A stretch of DNA of 64,000 bases from Streptomyces typhae (GCF_009755605.1 NZ_WPNZ01000001.1:806001-870000); one strand, 5' to 3'. Shown: positions 1 to 8,180, numbered from the stretch's first letter. Notes: generated from the letters alone by a model not told the origin. Made by a program: numbers and translations.

Positions 1-1
1 C

Positions 2-193
2 GGCGCCACCGTGCTCCTCGTCGCGCTGCTCACCACCGGCGCGTTCACCGAGGGGCAGGAGTTCGCGGGCTGGTCGCGGCCCGCGGGCGTGCTGGTCGGG
101 GGCGTGCTCGCGTGGCGCCGGGCGCCGTTCGCCGTGGTCGTGGTGGGGGCGGCTGGCGCGACGGCACTGCTGCGGCTCGCGGGGCTGTCGTAG
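2..193 (+). CDS. AzlD-like branched-chain amino acid permease subunit (3' part only)
   Basis: Only the last 63 codons are present; the frame is open from base 2 and ends at TAG 191-193. The segment has two hydrophobic stretches separated by a short polar turn, as in the C-terminal half of AzlD, the small partner of AzlC in branched-chain amino acid export. An in-frame GTG at 11 is probably internal rather than a start. The family call rests on hydrophobic pattern and general similarity, so it is tentative. It could be another small membrane protein. Confidence 0.5.
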   Translation, partial: GATVLLVALLTTGAFTEGQEFAGWSRPAGVLVGGVLAWRRAPFAVVVVGAAGATALLRLAGLS

Positions 194-296
194 GCAAGCC
201 GGACGCCACGAACACCACAGACGCTCACCGCGCGGCGGGCTGCCGCACGCGCCCCGTCGCGCACCCTTCTTGACCGCGGCCCCGACGGCTAACGTC

Positions 297-1325
297 ATGG
301 TCATGGTCATGGCCAGGCGGACGATCACCGTGCACCATGTACGGGCCGTGCTGCGCGGCGCCGAGCGCGTCGGCGTCGACACCGTGCCGCTGCTACAGGC
401 CGCGCAGATACCGCCGCTGCTGCTCGGGGACGACCGGGCGCGCGTCACGGCCGCCCAGTTCGCGCGTCTCTTCCGCGAGTTGTACCGGGCCACGGACGAC
501 GAGTTCCTCGGCCTCGGCTCCTCGCCGAGCAGGCCCGGCACCTTCGCGATGATGTGCCACGCCGCTCTGGGCTGCCGCGATCTGGGTGCGGCGATGGAAC
601 GCGGTGTGACGTTCTACGGGCTGTTCCCCGGCGGCCCCGACCTCGCCGTGACGCGGACGCGGGACGGCGTCGTCCTCACCGTACGCAACGACCTCGACCA
701 GGACTTCTTCCTCGCCGAGTGCCTGGTCGTCGTCTGGCACCGGCTGTGCAGCTGGCTGATCGGCCGCCGCATCGTGCTGCGCTGGGCCGACTTCGGGCAT
801 CCGCCGCCCCCGCACAAGGACGAGTACGAGCTGCTCTTCGGCTGCCCGGTCCGCTTCGGCGCGGCCCGCACCGGCACCGGGTTCGACGCGCACTGGCTGG
901 CCGCGCCGCTGGTGCGGGACGAGGACGCGCTCGCGGCGATGCTGCGCCGGGCGCCGTTCGACCTGCTCTCGCGCCGGGACTACGGGACGACGGTCGCCGA
1001 ACAGGTGCGGCGGGTGCTCGCGGTGGCGCTGCGGACCTCGCCGCGGCTCCCGTCGCTCGGCGAGATCGCGGCGCGGCTCGCGGTGAGCCCGGCGACACTG
1101 CGGCGGCGGCTCGCCCGGGAGTCCACGTCGTACCGGCAACTGAAGGACGCGGTGCGGCGGGACGCGGCGATCGCCGGGCTCGCCGAGGGGAACGAGCCGA
1201 TCGCGCACCTCGCGGCACGGCTCGGGTTCTCCGAGGACACGGCGTTCCACCGGGCGTTCAGGCGCTGGACGGGAACTACGCCTGGGGCCTATCGGGCCGC
1301 CGACGGGTCGGGTCAGCAAAGCTGA
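297..1325 (+). CDS. AraC-family transcriptional regulator (arabinose-binding-like N-terminal domain)
   Basis: The protein has about 342 residues. The N-terminal two thirds resemble the ligand-binding domain of OruR/ArgR-like AraC regulators. The last ~95 residues hold two helix-turn-helix units (IAARLAVSPATLRRRLARE, then LAARLGFSEDTAFHRAFRRW) ending in the usual TGTTPGAYR motif. Three in-frame ATGs lie close together (297, 303, 309) and no strong ribosome site separates them, so the start is uncertain by a few codons. It lies 120 bp upstream of a secreted lipase on the same strand, so it may control that gene; this is inference. Confidence 0.85.
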   Translation: MVMVMARRTITVHHVRAVLRGAERVGVDTVPLLQAAQIPPLLLGDDRARVTAAQFARLFRELYRATDDEFLGLGSSPSRPGTFAMMCHAALGCRDLGAAMERGVTFYGLFPGGPDLAVTRTRDGVVLTVRNDLDQDFFLAECLVVVWHRLCSWLIGRRIVLRWADFGHPPPPHKDEYELLFGCPVRFGAARTGTGFDAHWLAAPLVRDEDALAAMLRRAPFDLLSRRDYGTTVAEQVRRVLAVALRTSPRLPSLGEIAARLAVSPATLRRRLARESTSYRQLKDAVRRDAAIAGLAEGNEPIAHLAARLGFSEDTAFHRAFRRWTGTTPGAYRAADGSGQQS

Positions 1326-1445
1326 GCGTTCGCGTCAGCCCCTTTCTTACTCGCCGGTCACTACGGTCGTACGGTCGACTCCCTCATCCCCCCATCGCTC
1401 CGTCCCTCTGTTTCTCCATCCCCCACGAACCGTTGGGAGAGCCCC

Positions 1446-2630
1446 ATGCACGTACGCACGAGCTTCAGAGCAGTCCTTGCCCTGGTCGCCGCCGCGGGCC
1501 TGTCGGCCGCGACCCTCACGACCGTCGCGCACGCCGACGACCCGGCGCGCGCCGACGACACCGTGGCCGCCGCCGCGCCCGGCGACATCGTCAGCTCCGA
1601 GCCGAGCGCCTTCCACCCGCTGCCGGGCCAGCCCACCCACACCAAGGCCTGGAAGGTCCACTACCGCTCCACCACGGCGAAGGGCACCCCGAACACGGTC
1701 TCCGGTACCGTCATCGTCCCCCAGGACGGCCGCACGGGACCGCGCCCGCTGATCACCTACGCCGTGGGCACGGTCGGCGTCGGCGACCACTGCGCGCCGA
1801 GCGCCGGCTTCCCCCGGGGCACCACGGTGGAGGCCAACCTCATCCAGCAGCTCACCCTGCGCGGCTGGGCGGTCGCCGTGACCGACTACGAGGGTCTCGG
1901 CACCCCCGGCGACCACACGTACACGGTGGGCAGGGCCGCGGGGCACGCGGTCCTCGACGCCGCCCGCGCCGCGATCCGGCTGCCCGGCACGGGACTCTCG
2001 AAGGACTCGCCGGTCGGCATCATGGGTTACTCGCAGGGCGGCCAGGCCACGTCCTGGGCCGCGGAGCTGCACGGCTCGTACGCCCCCGACCTCAAGGTGA
2101 AGGGCACGGCGACCGGCGGGGTGCCCGGCGACCTGATGAAGGTGGCGGACTTCAACGACGGCGGCTACGGCTCGGGGCTCGTCTTCATGGCGGCGATCGG
2201 CCAGAACGCGGCGTTCCCCGAGCTGCGCCTCGATTCCTATCTGAACTCCGCGGGCCGGAGCCTGATCGGCGCGCTGCGCAACAGCTGCGTCGCGGACGGA
2301 TCGGTGCTCGGCTCCTTCAAGAAGATCCGCGACATGACGACGAGGAACCCCCTCGAACAGCCCGACTGGCAGCAGCGCCTGCGCGATTCCCGGGTCGGCA
2401 CGCGCGCTCCCGACGCGCCGGTGTACCTCTACCACGCGCTGGCCGACGAGCTCATCCCGTACGGGATCGGCCGCCAGGTCCGCACGGACTGGTGCGCGCG
2501 GGGCGCGAACGTGGAGTGGCACACCGTCCCGCTCGGTGAGCATGTGAGCGGTGTCGTCACGCAGTCACCGCTGGCCGCGCGGTGGCTGGCGGAGCGGTTC
2601 TCCGGCAAGCCGGTGCGCGGGAACTGCTAG
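1446..2630 (+). CDS. secreted lipase (LIP family alpha/beta hydrolase)
   Basis: The product is a 394-residue exported hydrolase predicted to cleave ester bonds of lipids outside the cell. Residues 1-30 form a signal peptide (basic start, Ala/Leu core, AHA cleavage site). The nucleophile motif GYSQGG is near residue 195. A downstream acid (ALADELIPYG) and a histidine (LGEHVSG) complete the expected triad. Length and motif layout fit the secretory lipase family known in actinobacteria and yeasts. The gene starts after a GGGAG ribosome site. The substrate cannot be read from sequence. Confidence 0.85.
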   Translation: MHVRTSFRAVLALVAAAGLSAATLTTVAHADDPARADDTVAAAAPGDIVSSEPSAFHPLPGQPTHTKAWKVHYRSTTAKGTPNTVSGTVIVPQDGRTGPRPLITYAVGTVGVGDHCAPSAGFPRGTTVEANLIQQLTLRGWAVAVTDYEGLGTPGDHTYTVGRAAGHAVLDAARAAIRLPGTGLSKDSPVGIMGYSQGGQATSWAAELHGSYAPDLKVKGTATGGVPGDLMKVADFNDGGYGSGLVFMAAIGQNAAFPELRLDSYLNSAGRSLIGALRNSCVADGSVLGSFKKIRDMTTRNPLEQPDWQQRLRDSRVGTRAPDAPVYLYHALADELIPYGIGRQVRTDWCARGANVEWHTVPLGEHVSGVVTQSPLAARWLAERFSGKPVRGNC

Positions 2631-2675
2631 CGCCGAGACGCTCTGCCGCGCTGCCGGGCTCGGACGCTTCTTGCC

Positions 2676-2928
2676 GGGGTGCGGATCCTTCCCGGGGTGC
2701 GGCTTCTTCCCGGGTGCGGCTTATTCCCGGGTGCGGCTTCTTCCCGGGGTGCGGCTTCTTCCCGGGTGCGGCTTCTTCCCGGGGTGCGGCTTCTTCCCGG
2801 GTGCGGCTTCTTCCCGGGGTGCGGCTTATTCCCGGGTGCGGCTTCTTCCCGGGGTGCGGCTTCTTCCCGGGTGCGGCTTCTTCCCGGGGTGCGGCTTCTT
2901 CCCGGGTGCGGCTTCTTCCCGGGGTGCC
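2676..2928. repeat. 17/18-bp alternating minisatellite
   Basis: About 15 direct copies of GGGTGCGGCTTCTTCCC follow each other, alternating 17 and 18 bp, giving a 35-bp higher-order unit. A few copies carry cttatt for cttctt or ggatcc. The array starts about 45 bp after the lipase stop and fills most of the gap to the next convergent gene (2631-2969). Because 35 is not a multiple of three, all frames stay open on both strands, which creates long false reading frames. I see no gene in it. Confidence 0.95.
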
Positions 2929-2969
2929 GTCCGGCTCCGGCTCTTCCGGTGCCGCCGGGTCCCGGTCGT

Positions 2970-3731
2970 TCAGGTGCCGCCCGATTCCGGGAAGCGCAGC
3001 ACACGGGCCGGGCGCGATCGGGACGGCCCGTGCTCGGGTTCCTCCGGTAGGCCGCGTGCGCGGCTTGCCGGGGGGTCGGGGGGGCTTCCGGGGGTGGGGC
3101 GGCCTGTTTCGGGGCGCTCGGCGCTGGGGCTCTCGGTGCCGGGGTGGCCGGTGCCGGGGTGGCCGGTGCCGGGGCTCTCGGTGTCGGGGTGGCCGGTGCC
3201 GCGGGTGGGGGCTTGGTCGGGGGTGCGGGTGGCCGGGTGGGGGCGGTGGTCGCTGCGGTCGTTGCAGCCGCTGCGGTCGCCGCGGTCGCCGCGCTCGCGC
3301 TCGGGGTCGGGGCCTGGGCCTGGGCGGCTGGTCCCGGAGGCGGGGCGGGAGCCCGGGGTGCCGGGGGCGGGTCGGACGCCGGGGTCCTGTTGCCAGGCCT
3401 CGTGGGCCTCTCGGGAACCTCGGACCTCACGGATCGCCCGATCGCCCCGGGAAGCTCGAACCTCGCGGACCTTGCCAACCCCGCGGGCCTCCTGAGCCTC
3501 CCGAGCGCCTCGGGCCCCTCGGGCCCCTCGGGCCTCCCGAGCCTGCTCCTGCCACCCCGCGCGGAACCACCGCATGCGATCCCGCTCCAGTTCCTCGTCG
3601 GTGACGACACGTACGTGCTCCGCGCCGACCTCGCACACCCTGCGGGCGAGTTCGGCCAGCAACTCCGCGACGAGCCGCTGGCCGGACTCCTGCGGGTGAC
3701 CGCCCCCCACGTTCCCCATCTGCCGTACCAC
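2970..3731 (-). CDS. low-complexity hypothetical protein paired with the XRE regulator
   Basis: The first ~75 residues look globular and conserved in type (AELLAELARRVCEVGAEHV, then DEELERDRMRWFRAGWQ). The remaining ~175 residues are a disordered tail of EAR/GAR, GTGHPGT and Asp/Arg/Pro repeats. Family members I know of are short, so the tail looks like a repeat-driven 3' extension. GTG 3731 is chosen; ATG 3719 is an alternative. It starts 16 bp after the stop of the XRE regulator, suggesting one operon. No function can be assigned. Confidence 0.6.
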   Translation of the reverse strand: MVRQMGNVGGGHPQESGQRLVAELLAELARRVCEVGAEHVRVVTDEELERDRMRWFRAGWQEQAREARGARGARGAREAQEARGVGKVREVRASRGDRAIREVRGSREAHEAWQQDPGVRPAPGTPGSRPASGTSRPGPGPDPERERGDRGDRSGCNDRSDHRPHPATRTPDQAPTRGTGHPDTESPGTGHPGTGHPGTESPSAERPETGRPTPGSPPDPPASRARGLPEEPEHGPSRSRPARVLRFPESGGT

Positions 3732-3747
3732 CCTGCCCTTCCCCCGC

Positions 3748-4221
3748 TCAGCGTCCGAGGGCGTCCGCCCCCGGCGTTCCGCCGCGCTCCGGCAGAAACT
3801 GCCGTGCCACGTTCACGAACAACTCCCGCAGTTCCACGGGCACTTCCATGCGCCGCGCCGCCTCCTCCGGCGTCATGCGGCCGGTCGGCTCCGCGCCGCC
3901 GACGCGCCGGTTCCCCGGCAGCGGCAGGTCCTCCTCGGTGAGCCGCCCCGAGCGGATCAGCATGTCCCGCAGCGGCACCCCGAGGACTCCGGCCAGGCGC
4001 CGCATCGTCTCCAGGTCCGGCATGCTCTGCCGCTGAAGGAGACGGCTGACCGCCGCCCGGTGCACCCCGGCGTCGTCGGCGAGCTTCGACTTGCCGCCGC
4101 CGCGCGGGTTGTCGATGTCGTAGCCCCGCCGGCGCATCAGGCCCTCGATCCACCCGGCGAAGGCGTCAAGGCCGCCGTCGCCGTGGTCGCCGCGGGCGCT
4201 CTCCCCCAGGCTCGAACGCAT
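3748..4221 (-). CDS. XRE-type helix-turn-helix regulator
   Basis: The 157-residue protein has an HTH in its centre (SKLADDAGVHRAAVSRLLQR) followed by MPDLETMRRLAGVLGVPL, the typical XRE helix pattern. The C-terminal part (MTPEEAARRMEVPVELREL) is unassigned. ATG 4221 is chosen because a purine-rich GAGGGGAG lies just upstream. It is transcribed away from the WhiB operon across a 250-bp gap that carries a LexA-type palindrome. By analogy with phage-derived islands it could be the local repressor or activator; that is inference. Confidence 0.8.
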   Translation of the reverse strand: MRSSLGESARGDHGDGGLDAFAGWIEGLMRRRGYDIDNPRGGGKSKLADDAGVHRAAVSRLLQRQSMPDLETMRRLAGVLGVPLRDMLIRSGRLTEEDLPLPGNRRVGGAEPTGRMTPEEAARRMEVPVELRELFVNVARQFLPERGGTPGADALGR

Positions 4222-4435
4222 ATGCCCCCACTCCCCTCGTCGCGAGGGCAGCGTACCGAGCGCGCGCGCACTCAAGCGTGTGCGCGCCCGCACGCATTGG
4301 TGGAGGTTCTGTCAACGCGCCCACGGCGCACCACCTTTCGGGCCTCTTGCGCCACCAGCGACTCCCCTCCCCCGCCCTCAAAGCCGCTTGCGTGCGCACT
4401 CGCATCATGCGACTCTGAGGGCTCGTTCGCCATAC

Positions 4436-4451
4436 TCGAACATATGTTCCC
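4436..4451 (+). promoter_or_regulatory. LexA (SOS) box upstream of the WhiB operon
   Basis: The sequence TCGAACATATGTTCCC contains the perfect 12-bp palindrome GAACATATGTTC (4438-4449). Bases 4437-4450 match the Bacillus-type SOS consensus CGAACRNRYGTTYC at all 14 positions. They also match the actinobacterial form GAAC-N4-GTTC. The box overlaps a possible -10 (CATACT 4431-4436) and lies 20 bp before the WhiB start codon. LexA repression and DNA-damage induction are inferred. Apart from this and the repressor-side sequence GCATATGC at 4218-4225, the gap 4222-4470 shows nothing else. Confidence 0.75.
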
Positions 4452-4470
4452 ACCTGTGGAGGGGTTACAC

Positions 4471-4758
4471 ATGCCTGCTGCCACTACTCCTGCATTACCG
4501 TCGCTGACCTGGAAAAAAGCCCCGCAGGGCGATCCTGCGGACCCTGCGGACTGGCGCACGGCCGCCGCCTGCGCGGACCTTCCCCACCACTCCGTGTTCA
4601 CCAAGAACCCCGCCAAGGCCGAAGCGGTGTTGCGAGCCTGCAATCAGTGCCCCATCCGCAGGGAGTGCGAGGCGGTCGTCGACCCCGCGCACACCTGGTT
4701 CGACGGAGTCAGCGGCGGACGTCTGTGGCGCAACGGAAAGGTCGTGAGCACGGGATGA
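4471..4758 (+). CDS. WhiB-like iron-sulfur transcription factor
   Basis: The 95-residue product has the four cysteines that bind a [4Fe-4S] cluster in Wbl proteins: one in AACAD, the CNQC pair, and one in RREC five residues later. They are followed by a GVSGGRLW turn and a short basic tail. Wbl proteins regulate transcription together with sigma factors. ATG 4471 is chosen over ATG 4444 because GGAGGGG lies 7 bp before it and ATG 4444 is inside the LexA box. It overlaps the next gene by ATGA, so it heads a translationally coupled operon. Confidence 0.85.
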   Translation: MPAATTPALPSLTWKKAPQGDPADPADWRTAAACADLPHHSVFTKNPAKAEAVLRACNQCPIRRECEAVVDPAHTWFDGVSGGRLWRNGKVVSTG

Positions 4759-5366
4759 CGCATCGGCAGCAGAACAATGACCCCAACGGGCATGCCCCCG
4801 ACGGACCCACCGGTCCCGCCGCCTGGCTCGGCGCGCTCACGCGCCACTTCCCCGAACTCCTCGTGGAACTCGCCCCGGGCCCCGGGCCCGGCGGTCTGCG
4901 CGAACGTCCGGGCGCCACGGTCCGCGGCACGACCGCGCCCGTACGACTGTACGTCTCGGACGCCATCCGGGACATCACCGACGGCGTGGTGGAACTGGAG
5001 GCGGCGATCCGGGACCGGCTCGGCCTGCAACGCCTGGCCGCCGCGCCCGTCCCCGTACGACTGCGGCGCATCGCCGGACTGCTCGACCGCGTGCGGGAGC
5101 ATCCGGACCTGGCCGCCCACACCGAGGAGGAGCTGCGCCGCATGGCGCGCCGCTGCGCACGGGCCCTCGGCGATCCCGAACAGCTCGTCCGGATCGCGGG
5201 CCGCTGCCCGGCCTGCGACTCGGTGTCCCTGCGGGCGTTCCCGGAGCGGGCGGTGGTGCGGTGCGTGAATCCGGTGTGCGGGCACGTACTGGAAGGCGCG
5301 GAGGAAAACGGCCTGGAGGGCGCGGAGGGGAACGGCCCGAAGGGCGCGGAGGAGGATGGCGCATGA
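4755..5366 (+). CDS. hypothetical protein with C-terminal zinc ribbon
   Basis: This 203-residue protein is mostly helical and ends in a zinc-ribbon-like region (CPAC, then CVNPVCG about 20 residues later), followed by an acidic repeat tail of GAEENG-like units. It overlaps the WhiB stop and the next start by ATGA, so the three genes are coupled. Similar helical plus zinc-ribbon proteins occur beside actinophage-like loci. No enzymatic motif is visible. A nucleic-acid or protein-binding accessory role is possible but unproven. Confidence 0.65.
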   Translation: MTHRQQNNDPNGHAPDGPTGPAAWLGALTRHFPELLVELAPGPGPGGLRERPGATVRGTTAPVRLYVSDAIRDITDGVVELEAAIRDRLGLQRLAAAPVPVRLRRIAGLLDRVREHPDLAAHTEEELRRMARRCARALGDPEQLVRIAGRCPACDSVSLRAFPERAVVRCVNPVCGHVLEGAEENGLEGAEGNGPKGAEEDGA

Positions 5367-5560
5367 GCGCGCAGACGACAGCCAGGACGCTGATCACCGG
5401 GGAACTCGCGGCCGCCGAGGTGGCCGTGTCCCCCGCGACCATCCGCAAGTGGGTGCAGCTCGGGCACCTGACGGCGGCGGGGCGACAGGGGCGTCGCCAT
5501 CTGTACCGGCTGGAGGATGTGTTCGCGGCGGAGCGGGCGGTGCACGGGCGGGCTGCCTGA
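5363..5560 (+). CDS. small MerR/excisionase-like helix-turn-helix protein
   Basis: The 65-residue product is essentially one winged HTH: residues 15-50 read AEVAVSPATIRKWVQLGHL and then GRRHLYRLEDV, the pattern of helix-turn-helix 17 / AlpA-Xis DNA-binding proteins. It is the third gene of the ATGA-coupled operon that starts at the LexA-type box. Proteins of this size act as transcription activators or excisionases in phages. With no integrase nearby, a regulatory role is more likely here. Confidence 0.75.
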   Translation: MSAQTTARTLITGELAAAEVAVSPATIRKWVQLGHLTAAGRQGRRHLYRLEDVFAAERAVHGRAA

Positions 5561-5590
5561 GCCGTGGGCGGGGCACCTGGGCCCCGCCGT

Positions 5591-5619
5591 CCCCGGGGGC
5601 ACGTCACGTGCCCCCGGGG
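5591..5619. terminator. bidirectional hairpin terminator
   Basis: A perfect 13-bp stem (CCCCGGGGGCACG, bases 5591-5603) with a 3-base loop pairs with 5607-5619. It lies between convergent operons. The TGA of the tiny minus-strand frame 5604-5669 falls exactly in the loop. There is no U tract, as is common for Streptomyces terminators. Confidence 0.7.
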
Positions 5620-5669
5620 GTCCGGTACAGGTCGGTCGCCCGCTGGTCGAGGTCGGCGGTCGTGCTCAT
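5604..5669 (-). CDS. possible 21-aa peptide coupled to the upstream gene
   Basis: ATG 5669 overlaps the stop of the gene at 5666-6202 by ATGA and encodes a 21-residue polar peptide beginning MSTTADLDQRATDLY. It stops inside the loop of the terminator hairpin. The tight coupling argues for translation. It may equally be the remnant of a longer gene cut by the terminator sequence. No function can be proposed. Confidence 0.3.
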   Translation of the reverse strand: MSTTADLDQRATDLYRTPGGT

Positions 5670-6202
5670 GGCTGTACCGCGTCGAGCGTCTCGGCCGTCG
5701 ACAGGAGCGCGGCGAGGCGGATGGGGTCGCACAGGTGCCCAGGATGCTCGGGCCGCACGGCCCAGAACGTGACGGGCGAGACCTGGGAACCGATGCGCGG
5801 GACGCCCAGGTAGGTGCCTGCGCCGAGCCGGCCGACGGACTCCTCCCACGGTGCGCAGGGGGTGCACAGGGCGTACGGGGCGACGAGTGCGTAGTAGCAG
5901 CCGCTGCCGTCGCCGGTGCGAACATCGCGGACGACCGGGCCGTGAAGCCAGTCCCGCAGAGCCGCGCCCACGGTGGCGGGCTCGTCGCTGCCGACCGCCG
6001 TGTGGACGAGGCGGCCGGGGACACGGAGGGCGTCGAAGCGTACGCCGAGCGGTAGCAGGGCGACGCCGTGCTCCGCCCATCCGGCCAAGGCCTGCCCCGG
6101 CGCGGGATGGCTGCCCGCGAACCACTCGACGAGGGCACGGTCCGGCGCCCGCTCCGCTCCGCTGCTTCCCGGGCCCGGACGGGCGCCCGTACTCTCGGCC
6201 AT
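5666..6202 (-). CDS. hypothetical protein beside the tail locus
   Basis: The 178-residue protein contains segments that look conserved and enzyme-like (VRDVRTGDGSGCYYALVAPY, CTPCAPWEESV, TYLGVPRIGSQVSP) including a CxxC pair. It has no signal peptide or membrane segment. Relatives in Streptomyces are sometimes loosely labelled primase/polymerase-like, but I see no catalytic motif that supports that. ATG 6202 follows AAGGGAG. It is divergent from the XRE/TPR regulator at 6364 across a 160-bp shared promoter region. Confidence 0.65.
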   Translation of the reverse strand: MAESTGARPGPGSSGAERAPDRALVEWFAGSHPAPGQALAGWAEHGVALLPLGVRFDALRVPGRLVHTAVGSDEPATVGAALRDWLHGPVVRDVRTGDGSGCYYALVAPYALCTPCAPWEESVGRLGAGTYLGVPRIGSQVSPVTFWAVRPEHPGHLCDPIRLAALLSTAETLDAVQP

Positions 6203-6363
6203 GTCGACTCCCTTGTCAGTTGGCCACGCCCCGGGCCGCGCACGCGGTCGCCGGGGCCACCACCGCTGTCGAAGTCCCTTCGCCGGTACGGGTGGAGGAG
6301 CCTGCAAGGGGCCAGTCAGGGGCCGGTCGCGCGGGTAGCGTGATGATGAAGGAGGCCCCTTGC

Positions 6364-7536
6364 ATGGACGACGGGACAACCGCACGGAGCGAGTTCGGCA
6401 TGCGTCTGGCCGCACTGCGCAAACAGGCACGGCTCTCGCAGTCCCAGCTCGCCGAGCGGCTGTGCGCGACCACCGGAACGACCACGCTGACCCGTAACGA
6501 GGTCTCGCGCTGGGAGCGCGGGCAGCGGCTGCCGGATGCCTGGCTGGCGTCACTGGCTGCCGTGCTCGCCGTTCCGCTTGCCGAGTTGGAACGGGCCGTC
6601 GACCGGGCGCGCGGCACCGCGCCCGCGGACGACTACGACGACAGCCCGCACGCGGAAGTCCAGCGTCTCGCGAGCTGGCTCCTGCATCACGACCAGGCCT
6701 TCGGCGGGGACCATGTGGCGGACGCGGCGTCCCAGCTCTGGCGTGCCGAAGTGGCGAGGATCCAGGGTGAGGACACGCACCGGCTCAGCGTCGCCTCCGA
6801 ACTCGCCGAGATCACAGGCTGGCTCCTGTTCGACGCCGACCGGCAGTCCGAGGCCCGCGCCGCCTTCATGGAATCCCTGCACCTCGCGCGACTGGCGGGG
6901 AACCGGAGCATGGAGTGGTTCGCCCTCGACCTCCTGGCGATGCACGGCATCGAGAACCGGCGGATCGGTGAAGTACTGGCCATCTGCGACGAGCTGACGA
7001 GCCGCCCGGTGCCGCCGCGCATCGCGCTCCTGGCCGACATCCGCAGGTCCCGCGCTCTCGCACTCGCCGGGGACCGGCCCCGTGCCACTGCGGCCATCGA
7101 GCGGGCTCGCAGCGCGCTTGACGAGTCCCTGCACCCCAAGGACCCGCGATGGGCGTGGTGGGTTGACGATGAGGAGATCAGCGGGCAGGAGGGTGAAGTC
7201 TTCCTGGCGTTGGCCGATCCGTCGCGAGCGATTCCGCACCTCGTACGGACCAGCGACTTGGTGAGCGAGATCAACGCGACCGGGCGGGGCGCCTTCTTCT
7301 ACCGGACAGCCGAACTGACGGCGCTGACCGCGGCCCACGCCTGGCAGGACGCGGAAGCCACCCTCCTGCACCTGCCTCCGATCCTCGCCACGGTGTCCTC
7401 CACCCGTACACGGGCCCGGCTGTGTCGCACACTGCGGGCCGTCGAGCTGGGCGGCCCGGCCTGGTTGGCGGACACGGCTCGTGACATGGCGGCCGGCCGG
7501 GAGCGCCTGTGCCCGGTCGGCCGGGCGCAGGCGTGA
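6364..7536 (+). CDS. XRE regulator with TPR-like C-terminal domain
   Basis: Residues 10-65 form an XRE HTH (RLAALRKQARLSQSQLAERL, then TRNEVSRWERGQRLPD). The remaining ~310 residues are alpha-helical with TPR-like character, as in actinobacterial regulators that sense peptides or partner proteins. Length is 390 residues. AAGGAGG lies 9 bp before ATG 6364. It is the last gene before the tail operon (183-bp gap, same strand), so it is the best candidate for its direct regulator; this is inference from position. Confidence 0.8.
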   Translation: MDDGTTARSEFGMRLAALRKQARLSQSQLAERLCATTGTTTLTRNEVSRWERGQRLPDAWLASLAAVLAVPLAELERAVDRARGTAPADDYDDSPHAEVQRLASWLLHHDQAFGGDHVADAASQLWRAEVARIQGEDTHRLSVASELAEITGWLLFDADRQSEARAAFMESLHLARLAGNRSMEWFALDLLAMHGIENRRIGEVLAICDELTSRPVPPRIALLADIRRSRALALAGDRPRATAAIERARSALDESLHPKDPRWAWWVDDEEISGQEGEVFLALADPSRAIPHLVRTSDLVSEINATGRGAFFYRTAELTALTAAHAWQDAEATLLHLPPILATVSSTRTRARLCRTLRAVELGGPAWLADTARDMAAGRERLCPVGRAQA

Positions 7537-7719
7537 AGGAGAGTCGGCGCTCTGCGCAGGCGCCCCATCCACCCCGCCCGCCAACCGAGTTGCGGCCCGC
7601 GCCCCCCTCGCTCACACTTGAAGCAGCGGCAGAGCTGCGCCCCCGACCCGGGGCCGCGGACCTGCCGCTTTCTGCTGCCCCCGTATCTGCCCCCGTATCT
7701 CTGTGAAGGGAGCATCCAT

Positions 7720-8121
7720 GTGAGCGTCCTGACCTTTCCCGACGCGGAACGGCTGGTCGTCGACTTCCTCAAGAACCGTCCTGAGCTGACGGGTACGACG
7801 GTCGACAACCGTCCGCCCGCCGGGTTCGACGGCACCCAGAAGGCCGTCCTCGTCTCCCGCGTCGGCGGCGCGTTCCTCGACGACCAGCACCTGGACCAGC
7901 CGCTGCTCGACCTGGAGGTGTACGGCCCCGACAAGACCACGGCGCACGGCGTGGCCCTCGCGGCCCGCGCCTGCGTCCTGGAGCTGGCCGGCACCTCGTA
8001 CGGCACGGCGGTCGTCACCGACGTGGCGGAGGAGGACGGTCCGCGCTGGCTGCCGGACTATCTCCGGCCGCAGGGCAACCGGTATCTGGCGACGGTCCGG
8101 TTGCGGCTGCGCCTGGCCTGA
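7720..8121 (+). CDS. phage-like tail terminator protein
   Basis: The 133-residue product has the make-up of a siphophage tail terminator/tail-to-head joining protein: N-terminal helix PDAERLVVDFLKNRP, a beta-rich centre (KAVLVSRVGG, LDLEVYG), a helix (AHGVALAARACVLEL) and a final strand RYLATVRLRLRL. In phages this protein caps the tail tube and joins it to the head. It occupies the standard position directly before the tube gene. GTG 7720 follows GAAGGGAG. No head or connector genes are found before it. Confidence 0.7.
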   Translation: MSVLTFPDAERLVVDFLKNRPELTGTTVDNRPPAGFDGTQKAVLVSRVGGAFLDDQHLDQPLLDLEVYGPDKTTAHGVALAARACVLELAGTSYGTAVVTDVAEEDGPRWLPDYLRPQGNRYLATVRLRLRLA

Positions 8122-8180
8122 GCGCCCACGCGCGCCACGCGCCACCCCCTTGTGCTTGTGCCCCAGCCGCACACACAACC

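Noticed and set aside
2627..4153. 508-codon minus-strand open frame
   Set aside because: It runs through the minisatellite, where all frames are open, and is out of frame with the two supported genes at 2970-3731 and 3748-4221.
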